Positions 32,929-42,859 are shown, counted from the stretch's first letter. The stretch: 64,000 bases of DNA from Paenibacillus sp. Soil522 (GCF_001428245.1 NZ_LMRV01000045.1:1-64000), one strand, 5' to 3'. Numbers and translations are program-made. Notes: generated by a model not told the origin, from the sequence alone.

Positions 32929-33813
32929 ATGAACAAAAGCACGGTGAAACGGAGAAAGGGCGGGCGAAGCTTAAGTCCGAGGGCACAGTCGGCTTGGAGC
33001 ATCATCCAGCTCCTGATAGGCTCGATCATTGTCGCGATTAGCTTCAATATGTTCATGGTGCCCAATGGTATTGCTTCAGGCGGCATAGCCGGGGTATCTA
33101 TTCTCGTGCAGAGAATGACGGGCATTACACCGGCGCTCACGCAATGGGCAATTAATATTCCGCTGTTTATCGTAGGCTTGTGGCTGCTTGGCAAACGGTT
33201 TGCGGTTAAAACAGCGCTGGGCTCGATCATATTACCGCTGTTTGTGCTGCTTACGGATGGGTGGCCGTCGCCAACCGATAATCCGCTTCTTGCGGCTATA
33301 TATGGCGGTATCGGAGTAGGGCTCGGACTTGGTCTTGTTTTTCGGGGAGGCGCATCTACGGGCGGGGTGGATTTAGCAGCTCAAATTTTACATCGGTATA
33401 CGGGACTTCCGCTTAGCTTAGCAATCGTTTGCTTTGATGGATGCGTTATCGCGGCTGCTGGAATCATTATTTCGCCTGAGATTGCCCTGTACGCATTGAT
33501 TGGGTTATTTGTGACGAGCAAGACGATTGATTTTGTGCAAAGCGGTCTTCAATTGTCCAAAGTGGCCTTCATCATAAGCGACCATGCCGAGGCTGCAGCC
33601 GAAGCGATTTTAACTGATTTGGACCGCGGCTTGACGAGGCTTGATGGTCACGGCGGATATACAGGAGCGGGTCGTACGGTGCTAATGGTGGTCGTTGGGC
33701 AGAATGAGGTGACGAAGCTGAAGCAATTAGTGCGGGCTATCGACCCGGGCGCATTTGTTATCATTAGCAACACGGCAGAGGTGCTCGGGCAAGGGTTTAA
33801 GCTGGAGGGTTGA
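32929..33813 (+). CDS. YitT-family membrane protein (YvjA-like)
   Basis: 294 aa from ATG 32929 with AAGGAG at 32914-32919; codons from 32842 lie in the terminator region and are not used. After a basic N-terminus come five or six membrane helices in the first 190 residues, with the YitT motif VPNGIASGGIAGVSIL near 45 and FRGGASTGGVDL near 145. A C-terminal cytoplasmic DUF2179 domain follows (FIISDHAEAAAEAIL, GRGxTRLDGHGGYTG-like). The substrate or role of the family is not established. Position after prfB matches B. subtilis yvjA. Confidence 0.9.
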   Translation: MNKSTVKRRKGGRSLSPRAQSAWSIIQLLIGSIIVAISFNMFMVPNGIASGGIAGVSILVQRMTGITPALTQWAINIPLFIVGLWLLGKRFAVKTALGSIILPLFVLLTDGWPSPTDNPLLAAIYGGIGVGLGLGLVFRGGASTGGVDLAAQILHRYTGLPLSLAIVCFDGCVIAAAGIIISPEIALYALIGLFVTSKTIDFVQSGLQLSKVAFIISDHAEAAAEAILTDLDRGLTRLDGHGGYTGAGRTVLMVVVGQNEVTKLKQLVRAIDPGAFVIISNTAEVLGQGFKLEG

Positions 33814-33827
33814 TTAAATCCTTGTTC

Positions 33828-34232
33828 TTATTTTCGTTTAAGTTTTTCAATTTCTGTTTTTACGCTTAACTGCTCTCGGTTCAAAATATCGATTCCAAAC
33901 TCATGCGTATGCAGTTGAGAAGCTACCTTGCGCTCTAAGCTTACTTGAGCGGACTCCAATCGCTTAGAAACATCCAGTGTTTCCAGCGCGGCTTGACGAA
34001 CCAAGGGGATATCAACGACCAAGGACTCGATTTTGCGCAGCCGCTGGTTCGTTGTTTGCTGCTCCCGTTTCATATCCTTTTGCTCGTCTTCGATAGATTG
34101 GAGCTTATGACTCATTCCCGCCTGTTCGTTTTCAATGGAATCCAGCTTCCCGAGAATTTGTTTCATTTCCCTTTGTTCGCCTTCGATTGAATCCAACTTT
34201 TTCAGTATTTGCTGCAAAATTTGTCCGTCCAT
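33828..34232 (-). CDS. Small coiled-coil protein of unknown function
   Basis: 134 aa from the ATG whose complement is 34230-34232 (GGAAGAG upstream on the minus strand). A longer reading to 34325 runs through likely promoter sequence. Almost the whole protein is predicted helix. It has repeated units of about 20 residues around 'KLDSIEGEQREM', 'KLDSIENEQAGM' and 'KLQSIEDEQKDM', then a second charged coil ending KLKRK. There is no signal or membrane segment. It is convergent with the YitT-family gene (14 nt apart) and divergent from argC. A LexA-like palindrome and a TATAAT/extended -10 box lie upstream. Function unknown. Confidence 0.75.
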   Translation of the reverse strand: MDGQILQQILKKLDSIEGEQREMKQILGKLDSIENEQAGMSHKLQSIEDEQKDMKREQQTTNQRLRKIESLVVDIPLVRQAALETLDVSKRLESAQVSLERKVASQLHTHEFGIDILNREQLSVKTEIEKLKRK

Positions 34233-34346
34233 CCTGTCATCTCTTCCGTTCTTTAAGGATGAAGTATCTGTTGGCTTTCTCGCCGTTCTTGTTTCTCTGT
34301 TTGCAAATAGTATACCATGCATCATGTTTCTATGATATTATAAAAT

Positions 34347-34362
34347 GAGAACATTTGTTCTC
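34347..34362. promoter_or_regulatory. Candidate LexA (DinR) box
   Basis: GAGAACATTTGTTCTC is a perfect 7+7 inverted repeat with a 2-nt centre. Its core GAAC-N4-GTTC equals the B. subtilis SOS-box core. On the minus strand it is followed at once by TATAAT (34342-34337), so a repressor here could block transcription of the coiled-coil gene. Confidence 0.5.
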
Positions 34363-34405
34363 TTATTATTAGACGTTGCAGGAGCGAGAAGTCATCAATT
34401 GTTCA

Positions 34406-34434
34406 TTGTATTAATATAAATTCGATTGTATAAT
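34406..34434 (+). promoter_or_regulatory. Main SigA promoter candidate of the arg operon
   Basis: TTGTAT (34406-34411), 17 nt, TATAAT (34429-34434). It would give an argC leader of about 165 nt. The area is AT-rich and might hold ArgR (AhrC) boxes, but I cannot point to a clean match. Confidence 0.65.
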
Positions 34435-34454
34435 AATACGAAACGATGTGAGTA

Positions 34455-34483
34455 TTTCCATCAACAGTCGAATGTTGTACAAT
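34455..34483 (+). promoter_or_regulatory. Second arg operon promoter candidate
   Basis: TTTCCA (34455-34460), 17 nt, TACAAT (34478-34483). It is weaker than the promoter at 34406. Confidence 0.35.
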
Positions 34484-34506
34484 TATAAGTTGAGGAAGAA
34501 GACAAC

Positions 34507-34584
34507 CTTTCCGCATGCGGAAAGAGCAATAGATGGAGCTGCAGCGCACTCGTCCGAAAGGGGCGAACTCAGCGCGCAGCATCT
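34507..34584 (+). promoter_or_regulatory. Structured RNA leader of argC
   Basis: A short perfect hairpin CTTTCCGCATGCGGAAAG (34507-34524) is followed by a long arm: AGAT-GCTGC-GCGC (from 34531) pairs with GCGC-GCAGC-ATCT (to 34584), with an inner CGTCC-GAAA-GGGGCG stem-loop. No T run follows, so it is not a terminator. No T-box sequence is present. It ends 8-15 nt before the argC ribosome site GGGGAGAG, so it could influence argC translation or RNA stability. Confidence 0.55.
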
Positions 34585-34604
34585 AGTTTCGGGGAGAGAT
34601 TAAC

Positions 34605-35654
34605 ATGAGCACAAAGGTGAAAATAGCGATTATCGGTTCAACCGGCTACGGCGGTGTAGAGCTCATTCGAATGCTCGCATCCCATCCGCTGGCAGAGGTG
34701 ACATCGGTCATTTCGTCATCCAGCGCAGGTACGCCGATTACGGATGGTTATCCGCATTTATCGGGCATCCGCGAGGAGCTGCTCGATGATGTCGAGCCTG
34801 CTTCTATTAAAGCGAAGGCAGATGTCGTGTTTCTAGCTACGCCTGCCGGTGTAGCTTCTAAGCTGGTTCCCTCCTTGCTTGAGGCCGGCTTGAAAATTAT
34901 TGATCTTTCCGGGGACTTCCGGTTGAAATCGCCTGCTCTATATGAGCAGTGGTATAAGAAGCCTGCTGCGGATGAAGCTTATTTAGAGCAAGCCGTATTT
35001 GGACTGGCAGAAATATACGGAGATCAAGTGCCGGATGCTCCGTTTATTTCTAATCCGGGCTGCTACCCGACTGCGACGCTGCTTGGGCTTATTCCGGCGG
35101 TTAAAGAGGGCTGGATCGATCCGTCGACGATTATTATTGATGCCAAATCGGGCGTTTCCGGTGCTGGGCGCGGCGCTTCGCTGGGCACTCACTATTCGGA
35201 GCTTAATGAAAACCTCAAAGCTTATAAACTAAATAAACATCAACATATTCCAGAAATCGAAATGGTGCTGTCCGCAGTGGCTAATAAGCCTGTCGTGACG
35301 ACCTTTACGACACATCTCGTGCCAATGACGCGCGGCATTATGTCCACGATGTACGCGACTATTCAAGGCGAGCGAAGCACGGGAAATTTTATCGATCTAT
35401 ATCGCTCCTATTATGAAGGACGCAAGTTTGTACGGATTCGTCCGGAAGGACAATGGCCGTCTACGAAGGAAGTATGGGGCTCCAATTATTGCGATATCGG
35501 CTTTGCAGCCGATGAGCGTACTGGCCGTATAACCATAGTTTCCGTAATCGACAACCTGGTTAAAGGCGCAGCGGGTCAAGCGATTCAAAACTTGAACTTA
35601 ATGATGGGCTGGGACGAGACGCTTGGACTGCAATTCGTTCCCGTTTATCCGTAA
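34605..35654 (+). CDS. argC: N-acetyl-gamma-glutamyl-phosphate reductase
   Basis: 349 aa from ATG 34605 with GGGGAGAG upstream. It reduces N-acetylglutamyl phosphate to the semialdehyde with NADPH, the third step of ornithine synthesis. The NADP-binding start IIGSTGYGGVELIR, the active-site Cys153 in SNPGCYPT, and the later GVSGAGRG and HQHIPE motifs are all present. It is first gene of argCJBDFGH. Confidence 0.98.
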   Translation: MSTKVKIAIIGSTGYGGVELIRMLASHPLAEVTSVISSSSAGTPITDGYPHLSGIREELLDDVEPASIKAKADVVFLATPAGVASKLVPSLLEAGLKIIDLSGDFRLKSPALYEQWYKKPAADEAYLEQAVFGLAEIYGDQVPDAPFISNPGCYPTATLLGLIPAVKEGWIDPSTIIIDAKSGVSGAGRGASLGTHYSELNENLKAYKLNKHQHIPEIEMVLSAVANKPVVTTFTTHLVPMTRGIMSTMYATIQGERSTGNFIDLYRSYYEGRKFVRIRPEGQWPSTKEVWGSNYCDIGFAADERTGRITIVSVIDNLVKGAAGQAIQNLNLMMGWDETLGLQFVPVYP

Positions 35655-35722
35655 AATAAAAGAAAGATTTCTTTTGATCTTATTATCAATACTCATACAG
35701 GTGAAGGAGATACGATTTTACG

Positions 35723-36964
35723 ATGGGACAGGACAATACGGCATCCTTGTTCTCGGTCGTCGCGGACGGCTCGATAACAACGCCCCAAGGCTTTAAAGCA
35801 GGTGGACTGCACTGCGGTCTCAAAAAAACGACTCGTCATGATTTAGGCGCGATCGTATGCGAAGTTCCAGCCGCGGCAGCGGGCGTTTATACGACGAACG
35901 TGTTTCAGGCTGCGCCGCTTCAAGTAACGCGTGAGAGCATCGGCTCGGGCGGACTGCTGCGCGCAGTACTCGTGAACAGCGGAAATGCGAATGCCTGCAC
36001 AGGCAAGCAAGGAGAGGCAGACGCATACGAAATGAGAGCAAGATTCGCGGAGTCGATTGGCGTATCAGCAGATCAAGTAGCGGTTGCATCGACGGGCGTG
36101 ATCGGCGAGCTTCTGAAAATGGACAAAGTACGCGCCGGCATCGACGGTCTACCGGCTAAGCTGGATAGCAACCGTGAAGGGGCGGATGATTTTTGCCAAG
36201 CGATTCTGACGACGGATTTGGTTCAGAAGATGGTATGCGTCGAGATTGAGCTGGATGGTAAGCCCGTTTATGTAGCGGGTGCAGCGAAGGGCTCAGGCAT
36301 GATCCATCCGAATATGGCGACAATGCTCGGATTCGTCACGACGGACGCGGCAATAGGCAGCGAGGCGCTTCAGCAAGTGCTGCGCCAGTCGACGGATCTG
36401 ACTTTCAATATGATTACGGTTGACGGCGATACGAGCACGAACGATATGCTTGTAGCTATGGCGAGCGGACTTGCGGGCAACCGAGAGCTGACAGCAGGGC
36501 ATGAGGGCTGGGCAGCATTCGCCGCAGCGGTCCGTCATGTGTGCGAGGTACTCGCAAAAGCAATCGCCCGTGATGGCGAAGGCGCGACCAAGCTCGTTGA
36601 GGTGCAGGTAAACGGAGCAGTAAGCGACGACTCCGCGCAAGCAATCGCGAAGACGGTTATCGGATCGTCGCTCGTGAAGTCTGCCGTGTTCGGAGCGGAC
36701 GCGAACTGGGGCCGTATTATCGCGGCCGTTGGCCGTGCAGGCCAGCCTGTTAATCCGGAGACGGTCGATATCCGTCTTGGCGATATTTTGACATTGGAGC
36801 AATCTCGTCCTGTCGTATTTGATGAAGAGATAGCCTTGGAATATTTAAAAGGCGATACCGTTGTAATTCGTGTTGACTTACATAATGGCGAAGGACAGGC
36901 AACGGCTTGGGGCTGCGATTTGACGTATGATTATGTCCGCATTAATGCGGCATATCGGACGTAA
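35723..36964 (+). CDS. argJ: Bifunctional glutamate N-acetyltransferase / ornithine acetyltransferase
   Basis: 413 aa from ATG 35723 (GAAGGAG upstream, long spacing). It moves the acetyl group from N-acetylornithine to glutamate and, in the bifunctional form, also from acetyl-CoA. The self-cleavage motif [16 protein letters not shown] contains the catalytic Thr. The C-terminal [17 protein letters not shown] block is conserved. It closes the acetyl cycle, which explains the absence of argA and argE in the operon. Whether it is truly bifunctional cannot be read from sequence alone. Confidence 0.97.
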   Translation: MGQDNTASLFSVVADGSITTPQGFKAGGLHCGLKKTTRHDLGAIVCEVPAAAAGVYTTNVFQAAPLQVTRESIGSGGLLRAVLVNSGNANACTGKQGEADAYEMRARFAESIGVSADQVAVASTGVIGELLKMDKVRAGIDGLPAKLDSNREGADDFCQAILTTDLVQKMVCVEIELDGKPVYVAGAAKGSGMIHPNMATMLGFVTTDAAIGSEALQQVLRQSTDLTFNMITVDGDTSTNDMLVAMASGLAGNRELTAGHEGWAAFAAAVRHVCEVLAKAIARDGEGATKLVEVQVNGAVSDDSAQAIAKTVIGSSLVKSAVFGADANWGRIIAAVGRAGQPVNPETVDIRLGDILTLEQSRPVVFDEEIALEYLKGDTVVIRVDLHNGEGQATAWGCDLTYDYVRINAAYRT

Positions 36965-36994
36965 GCAAAGTAGACGCTTGGAGGGTATGGAAAA

Positions 36995-37801
36995 GTGGCG
37001 GAGCAACGATTTGTAATGAAATGCGGAGGCAGCACGTTAGCGGCGCTTCCAAACAGCTTTTTTGACGAACTGCGGGAGCTGCAGCTCTCTGGCGTTCTCC
37101 CGGTCATCGTCCATGGCGGCGGTCCGGCCATATCAGAGACGCTAGGCAAGCTCGGCATCAAGACGGGGTTCGTGAATGGCCTGCGCATAACGAATGATGC
37201 GGTGCTTGATGTAGTCGAGATGGTGCTTGCGGGTCGTATAAATAAAGAAATCGTTCGTAAAATTCAAATCAACGGCGCGAAGGCGCTCGGCCTATCGGGC
37301 GTTGACGGAAAACTCATTCAGGCTCAGCCTGTTGCGAATGCCGATGAGATCGGCTTCGTAGGCGACGTTACGGATGTGAATGCTGCGATTATCGAAGGTG
37401 TGATGGCTATGGGCTATATTCCAGTCATTGCTCCAATCGGGATTGACGATCAAGGCCAGCGCTACAATATTAATGCGGATACAGCGGCAGGCGCGGTTGC
37501 ATCGCATTTAGGCGTGGAGCGAATGATCGTCGTAACGGATGTTCCGGGCATTTTGAAAACGGTGGATGACCGGAAGCAGGTGCTTCCGGTTGTGTCCGTA
37601 GCGGAAATCGAAGAGATGATCGCGAGCGGTGAAATCTACGGCGGCATGATTCCGAAAGTACGCGCAGCCATTCAGTGCATACAGGGGCGTGTGCGCGAGG
37701 TTGTGATTGTAAGCGGCGAGGAGCCGGGCGTGCTGACAAGAGCTGTCCGCGAGGGCGGCGTCGGTACACGAATTGTTCAAACGAATGAAGGGCGGGTGTA
37801 G
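36995..37801 (+). CDS. argB: N-acetylglutamate kinase
   Basis: 268 aa; the start is GTG 36995 with GGAGGG upstream. It phosphorylates N-acetylglutamate, usually the step inhibited by arginine. Features are FVMKCGGSTLA near the start, VHGGGPAISETL (ATP and substrate loops), GLRITNDAVLDVVEM, NINADTAAGAVA and GGMIPKV. Length is normal for the short arginine-insensitive or weakly sensitive class; the N-terminal helix of the hexameric inhibited form is absent. The gene is followed 5 nt later by argD. Confidence 0.97.
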   Translation: MAEQRFVMKCGGSTLAALPNSFFDELRELQLSGVLPVIVHGGGPAISETLGKLGIKTGFVNGLRITNDAVLDVVEMVLAGRINKEIVRKIQINGAKALGLSGVDGKLIQAQPVANADEIGFVGDVTDVNAAIIEGVMAMGYIPVIAPIGIDDQGQRYNINADTAAGAVASHLGVERMIVVTDVPGILKTVDDRKQVLPVVSVAEIEEMIASGEIYGGMIPKVRAAIQCIQGRVREVVIVSGEEPGVLTRAVREGGVGTRIVQTNEGRV

Positions 37802-37806
37802 GGTCG

Positions 37807-39009
37807 ATGAATGAGACAAAAACAGCGGCTGCTGTTGACCAATCTTTGTTTCCTACCTATGCAAGATATCCGATCACTTTGGTAAAGGGTGACGGAAGCT
37901 GGCTATGGGATGATAAAGGAAATAAATACCTTGATTTCATGAGCGGAATTGCCGTCACGAATCTCGGGCATGCTCCTAAACAAATCAAAGCGGCTTTAAT
38001 TAAGCAGCTGGATGAGCTATGGCATGTATCCAACCTGTTTCATATCCCGAACCAAGCGGATGCGGGGAAGCTCATTACAGATAACAGCTGCGCGGATGCG
38101 GTATTTTTCTGCAATTCGGGCGCTGAGGCGAATGAAGCGGCAATGAAGCTGGCACGCCGTTACAATCAGAAGGTGCTGAACAACGGCCGTTTTGAAATCA
38201 TTACATTCGAGCAATCGTTCCACGGACGCACGCTTGCGACGCTTACGGCAACGGGTCAAGCGAAGGTGAAGGAAGGCTTTGCGCCGCTGCCGGAAGGGTT
38301 CAAAACGGTTCCGCTGAACGATTTGGCTGCGCTTGAAGCGGCCGTATCCGATCAGACTGCAGCGATTATGCTGGAGATGGTGCAGGCGGAGGGCGGCATT
38401 TATCCGGTTGATCCGGCCTTCATGAAAGGACTTGTCGCATTGTGCGAGAAGCAAGGCATCCTGCTTATTGCGGATGAGATTCAGACCGGAATGGGTCGAA
38501 CGGGCAAGCTGTTCGCGTATGAGCATTACGGCATCGAGCCGGATATTTTCACAATGGCCAAAGGCCTCGGAAGCGGATTCCCGGTCGGCGCAATGGCAGC
38601 TAAGGAAAAGCTGCGCGAAGGCTTCACCGCAGGCAGCCACGGCTCGACGTTTGGCGGAACGCCAATAGCGACTGCAGTCGTAAAGGCGACGCTTGAGACC
38701 ATTGTGGGCGAAGGCTTGTCCGAGCGCGCAGCGCAGCAGGGCGAGTATTTAATGTCGCAGCTTCGGGAGAAGCTGGCCGGGAATGCTTTTGTCCGTGAGG
38801 TTCGCGGCCTTGGTCTGCTCGTCGGAATCGAATGTGCGGAGCCGATTGCGGATATTTTGACCTCGGCGCAGGAGCGCGGTCTGATCGTCATCTCGGCAGG
38901 GCCGAACGTGATCCGTCTACTGCCTAATTTACTGGTCACAAATGATGAAATCGACACGGCTGTTACGATATTAGCGGAATTATTGGATGCGAAGCGTACT
39001 GTCGTTTAA
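37807..39009 (+). CDS. argD: Acetylornithine aminotransferase
   Basis: 400 aa from ATG 37807. It is a PLP enzyme that converts N-acetylglutamate semialdehyde to N-acetylornithine with glutamate. It has FCNSGAEANEAAMKLAR, the SFHGRTLATL motif, LIADEIQTGMGRTG with the PLP-pocket Asp, and the PLP Lys in TMAKGLGSGFP. It is the right length for the class III aminotransferases of this pathway. It lies between argB and argF. Confidence 0.97.
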   Translation: MNETKTAAAVDQSLFPTYARYPITLVKGDGSWLWDDKGNKYLDFMSGIAVTNLGHAPKQIKAALIKQLDELWHVSNLFHIPNQADAGKLITDNSCADAVFFCNSGAEANEAAMKLARRYNQKVLNNGRFEIITFEQSFHGRTLATLTATGQAKVKEGFAPLPEGFKTVPLNDLAALEAAVSDQTAAIMLEMVQAEGGIYPVDPAFMKGLVALCEKQGILLIADEIQTGMGRTGKLFAYEHYGIEPDIFTMAKGLGSGFPVGAMAAKEKLREGFTAGSHGSTFGGTPIATAVVKATLETIVGEGLSERAAQQGEYLMSQLREKLAGNAFVREVRGLGLLVGIECAEPIADILTSAQERGLIVISAGPNVIRLLPNLLVTNDEIDTAVTILAELLDAKRTVV

Positions 39010-39054
39010 CAACATAAGAAAGTAAATTGCATTAACCTGGAGGAGGGCTTTAAC

Positions 39055-40014
39055 ATGCAAGGAACGGTAAAAGAGGAATTGGCGCAAAGCTTAAAGGGGC
39101 GCGACTTTCTAATGCTGGTTGATTTCAAGCCGGAGGAAATCCGTCACTTGATCGACCTCGCCATTGATCTTAAGCAAAAACAAAAAGCAGGCGAAACCCA
39201 TCATGTGCTAAAGGGTAAGACGCTTGGCATGATTTTCGAAAAGTCCTCGACACGGACACGCGTTTCTTTCGAAGTCGGGATGTATCAGCTCGGCGGACAA
39301 GGGCTGTTCCTTAGCGGGAATGATCTGCAAATCGGCCGCGGCGAGACGATCTGGGATACAGCTCAGACGTTGTCCCGTTATTTAGACGGCATTATGATAC
39401 GTACATTCGCACATCGCAAAGTGGTTGAGCTGGCTCGTGGAGCAACGATTCCGGTCATTAACGGATTAACGGATCTGTCGCATCCATGCCAAGCTCTTGC
39501 AGATTATCAAACGATTCTCGAGAAGAAAGGCCGTCTGGAAGGCTTGAAAATCGCCTACATCGGTGACGGCAACAATATGACGCATTCCCTGCTTATGGGC
39601 GCAGCTAAGCTTGGTCTTCATATGTCCGTAGCGACGCCGGAGGGCTATGAGCCGGATTCGGATATTATTAAGCAAACGAAGGATCATGCTGCCGAGACAG
39701 GCTCGAAAATCCACATTTGCCGCGACCCGAAGGAAGCGATTGCGGATGCCGATATCGTGTACACCGACGTATGGGCGAGCATGGGCCAGGAAGCGGAGCA
39801 GAAGGAACGCGAGATTGCTTTTGCCGATTACCAGGTGAACGAGGCTTTAACGAAATACGCGAAGAAGGACTACCTGTTCATGCACTGCTTGCCGGCGCAC
39901 CGCGGCGAAGAAGTGAGCGAGGGAGTGATCGACGGCGACCGTTCGATTATTTTTGATCAGGCTGAAAATCGGCTCCATGCGCAAAAAGCGATTATGGCTG
40001 CAATTATGTCCTAG
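39055..40014 (+). CDS. argF: Ornithine carbamoyltransferase
   Basis: 319 aa from ATG 39055 with GGAGGAGGG upstream. It makes citrulline from ornithine and carbamoyl phosphate. The carbamoyl-phosphate loop SSTRTR (about 64-69), HPCQALADYQT, and the ornithine-site motif HCLPAHRGEEVS are present. Genes for carbamoyl phosphate synthase (carAB) are not in this window, so that substrate must come from elsewhere. Confidence 0.98.
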   Translation: MQGTVKEELAQSLKGRDFLMLVDFKPEEIRHLIDLAIDLKQKQKAGETHHVLKGKTLGMIFEKSSTRTRVSFEVGMYQLGGQGLFLSGNDLQIGRGETIWDTAQTLSRYLDGIMIRTFAHRKVVELARGATIPVINGLTDLSHPCQALADYQTILEKKGRLEGLKIAYIGDGNNMTHSLLMGAAKLGLHMSVATPEGYEPDSDIIKQTKDHAAETGSKIHICRDPKEAIADADIVYTDVWASMGQEAEQKEREIAFADYQVNEALTKYAKKDYLFMHCLPAHRGEEVSEGVIDGDRSIIFDQAENRLHAQKAIMAAIMS

Positions 40015-40064
40015 CTTAATCGCTTCAAATATATGAATTCATTCGAAGGGAAGTAAATACTACT

Positions 40065-41294
40065 ATGGCAAAAGAAAAAATCGTGCTCGCCTACTCCGGC
40101 GGGCTTGACACTTCGGTTATCCTCAAATGGTTGAAAGAAACTTATGACGCTGAAATTATCGCTTTCACGGCGGATATCGGACAAAAGGACGAGCTGGACG
40201 GCTTGGAAGCGAAAGCACTGGCAACAGGCGCTTCCAAAGTATACATCGACGATCTTCGCGATGAGTTCGCCAAAGATTTCATCTACCCGATGTTCCAAGC
40301 GGGAACGCTTTATGAAGGGCAATACTTGCTCGGCACCTCGATCGCCCGTCCGCTTATCGCTAAGCGTATGGTCGATATCGCCCGTGCAGAGGGCGCGGCT
40401 TATATTGCGCATGGCGCAACAGGCAAAGGCAATGATCAGGTTCGTTTCGAGCTGACTGCTGCTGCACTGGCTCCTGAGATTGGCGTTATCGCACCTTGGC
40501 GCCTTGAAGCATTCCGTGAGGAATTCCCGGGCCGTGCAGAAATGATCGCCTACGCCGAAAAGCATAACATTCCGGTTACCGCATCTGCGGCGAAGCCTTA
40601 TTCGACCGACCGCAACCTGCTGCATATCAGCTTTGAGAGCGGCATGCTGGAAGATCCATGGTTCGATCCAAGCTCCGAAGAAAATGAAAGCATGTATGTG
40701 CTGAGCGTATCTCCTGAGAATGCGCCGGACAAAGCGGAATATGTGGAGCTTACTTTTGTAGAGGGCAATTGTACGGCTATTAACGGCAAAGAGCTTAGCC
40801 CGCTTGAAGTAATGGACACGCTCAACGAGCTTGGCGGCAAGCATGGCATCGGACGCGTTGATATGGTAGAGAACCGTTTCGTCGGCATGAAGAGCCGCGG
40901 CGTATACGAAACACCGGGCGGAACGATTTTGTTCATGGCTCACCGCAAAATGGAATCCTTGACGATGGACCGCGAGGTTATGCATCTTCGTGACTCCTTG
41001 ATCGCAAAATATAGCCAGCTCGTATACAACGGCTTCTGGTTTGCGCCGGAACGCCTTGCCCTGCAGGCACTTGTTACCGAATCGCAAAAGAACGTAAGCG
41101 GCGTCGTTCGCTTGAAGCTTTATAAAGGAAATGTTATCGGAGCAGGCGTTCAAAGCCCGGTTAGCTTATACAATCCTGACATTGCAACGATGGAAGCTGA
41201 TCCGTCGAAAGCATACGATCAAGGCGATGCGACAGGCTTCATCCGTCTAAACGCTTTGCGTCTGAAAGTATCCTCTGCTGTTAGCAATAAATAA
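40065..41294 (+). CDS. argG: Argininosuccinate synthase
   Basis: 409 aa from ATG 40065. It joins citrulline and aspartate using ATP. The N-type ATP pyrophosphatase motif [10 protein letters not shown] near residue 8, [13 protein letters not shown] near 122 and YSTDRNLLH near 190 are all clear. Codon use is highly biased, as is usual for well expressed genes. The same DNA gives long antisense frames, which I treat as shadows. Confidence 0.98.
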   Translation: MAKEKIVLAYSGGLDTSVILKWLKETYDAEIIAFTADIGQKDELDGLEAKALATGASKVYIDDLRDEFAKDFIYPMFQAGTLYEGQYLLGTSIARPLIAKRMVDIARAEGAAYIAHGATGKGNDQVRFELTAAALAPEIGVIAPWRLEAFREEFPGRAEMIAYAEKHNIPVTASAAKPYSTDRNLLHISFESGMLEDPWFDPSSEENESMYVLSVSPENAPDKAEYVELTFVEGNCTAINGKELSPLEVMDTLNELGGKHGIGRVDMVENRFVGMKSRGVYETPGGTILFMAHRKMESLTMDREVMHLRDSLIAKYSQLVYNGFWFAPERLALQALVTESQKNVSGVVRLKLYKGNVIGAGVQSPVSLYNPDIATMEADPSKAYDQGDATGFIRLNALRLKVSSAVSNK

Positions 41295-41320
41295 GTTTTA
41301 CAAGGGAGTGTGACGAACCA

Positions 41321-42736
41321 GTGAGTAAATTATGGGGCGGTCGTTTTACGAAAAAAACAGATCAGTTGGTAGAGGAATACACGGCATCGATCATGTTCGA
41401 CAAGGAGCTAGCTGAAGAGGATATTCAAGGCAGCCTGGCGCATGTAACGATGCTCGGCAAGCAAGGCATACTTCCTGCGGATGACGTTGAGAAAATTAAG
41501 GACGGCTTACACCGCGTCCTGCAGCGCATCAAGCGCGACGATATCGAATTCTCCATCGGAGATGAAGATATTCATATGAATATTGAGAAGACGCTGATCG
41601 ATGACGTCGGATCTGTAGGCGGCAAGCTGCATACCGGCCGCAGCCGGAACGACCAAGTGGCGACGGACATGCATTTGTGGCTTCGCAAGCGTGTTGTCGA
41701 GTTCGTTGATATGCTTTACAAGCTGCAATCTGCGCTTATCGAGCAAGCCAAAGCGAACATCGATACGATTGTGCCGGGCTATACGCATTTGCAGCGGGCG
41801 CAGCCGATCCTGTTCGCCCACCATTTGATGGCGTATGTATCGATGTTTGGCCGGGATATCGAGCGACTGCAGGACAGCTACAAGCGCATTAATGTGCTTC
41901 CGCTCGGGGCAGGCGCGCTCGCGGGAACGACGTTCCCGATCGACCGACATTTTGTTGCGAGCCAGCTGAAATTTGATCGTGTTTATGAGAATAGTCTGGA
42001 CGCGGTAAGCGATCGTGATTTTATTGTTGAATTTCTGGCTGACGCATCAATCATCATGATGCATTTATCCCGGCTGAGCGAAGAGCTCATTCTATGGTCG
42101 AGCACGGAGTTTCATTTTGTCGAGCTGGATGATGCGTTCTGCACAGGAAGCAGTATTATGCCGCAAAAGAAAAATCCGGATGTGCCCGAGCTTGTACGCG
42201 GCAAAACCGGACGGGTTTACGGCGATCTTGTCGGCCTGCTGACGGTGCTGAAATCATTGCCGCTTGCTTATAACAAGGACATGCAGGAAGACAAAGAAGG
42301 CATGTTCGACACGGTGAAGACGCTGCAAGGCGCGCTTCAGCTGTTTGCGCCGATGATCGCAACGATGAAGGTGAACAAGGATCGGATGCGTCAAGCGGTT
42401 AATCAGGATTTCTCGAACGCAACGGATATTGCGGACTTCCTGGTCGGCAAAGGCTTGCCTTTCCGCCAAGCGCATGAGGTAATCGGCAAAACGGTATTGT
42501 ACTGCATCGAGCAAAACAAATACTTGCTGGACCTGACGCTGGAGGAGTTCAAGCAGTTCTCGTCGCTATTCGATGACCGCATTTATACGGTGCTGCAGCC
42601 AGAGCAGGTTGTTAATGCGCGTAATGTTTACGGCGGTACGGCAAAAATACAAGTACAAGATGCAATCGGACGTGCAGAACTGGCATTAGAGCAAACAGCT
42701 GCATGGGTAACCGAATATCTTGAGCGCAGCAGATAA
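41321..42736 (+). CDS. argH: Argininosuccinate lyase
   Basis: 471 aa; the start is GTG 41321 with GGGAGTG upstream. It splits argininosuccinate into arginine and fumarate. The fumarase-superfamily signature [12 protein letters not shown] near residue 280 carries the catalytic Ser loop, and [18 protein letters not shown] [14 protein letters not shown] lies near residue 109. It is the last gene of the operon and is followed by a strong terminator. Confidence 0.98.
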   Translation: MSKLWGGRFTKKTDQLVEEYTASIMFDKELAEEDIQGSLAHVTMLGKQGILPADDVEKIKDGLHRVLQRIKRDDIEFSIGDEDIHMNIEKTLIDDVGSVGGKLHTGRSRNDQVATDMHLWLRKRVVEFVDMLYKLQSALIEQAKANIDTIVPGYTHLQRAQPILFAHHLMAYVSMFGRDIERLQDSYKRINVLPLGAGALAGTTFPIDRHFVASQLKFDRVYENSLDAVSDRDFIVEFLADASIIMMHLSRLSEELILWSSTEFHFVELDDAFCTGSSIMPQKKNPDVPELVRGKTGRVYGDLVGLLTVLKSLPLAYNKDMQEDKEGMFDTVKTLQGALQLFAPMIATMKVNKDRMRQAVNQDFSNATDIADFLVGKGLPFRQAHEVIGKTVLYCIEQNKYLLDLTLEEFKQFSSLFDDRIYTVLQPEQVVNARNVYGGTAKIQVQDAIGRAELALEQTAAWVTEYLERSR

Positions 42737-42770
42737 GGAATGCAGCTTCCCAGGGGGCTGCCTTTAAATG

Positions 42771-42823
42771 AAAAAGCAGTTCAGCGGAGCCTCTTGAGGC
42801 AATCCGCTGAACTGCTTTTTTTT
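42771..42823. terminator. Bidirectional terminator between argH and the VanW gene
   Basis: AAAAAGCAGTTCAGCGGA pairs with TCCGCTGAACTGCTTTTT around a smaller GCCTCTTGAGGC hairpin. A and T runs on both sides suit both the plus-strand argH and the convergent minus-strand gene. Confidence 0.95.
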
Positions 42824-42859
42824 GCGGCAATAATACTGACTACGCCTAATGGCCGATCA

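Noticed and set aside
34485-34604. T-box or arginine riboswitch before argC
   Set aside because: No T-box sequence, no terminator and no known riboswitch core can be seen; reported only as a structured leader.
40011-41153. Minus-strand frame of 380 codons antisense to argG
   Set aside because: It mirrors the strongly biased argG gene; no start signal, composition rich in Arg, His and Cys as expected for a shadow frame.
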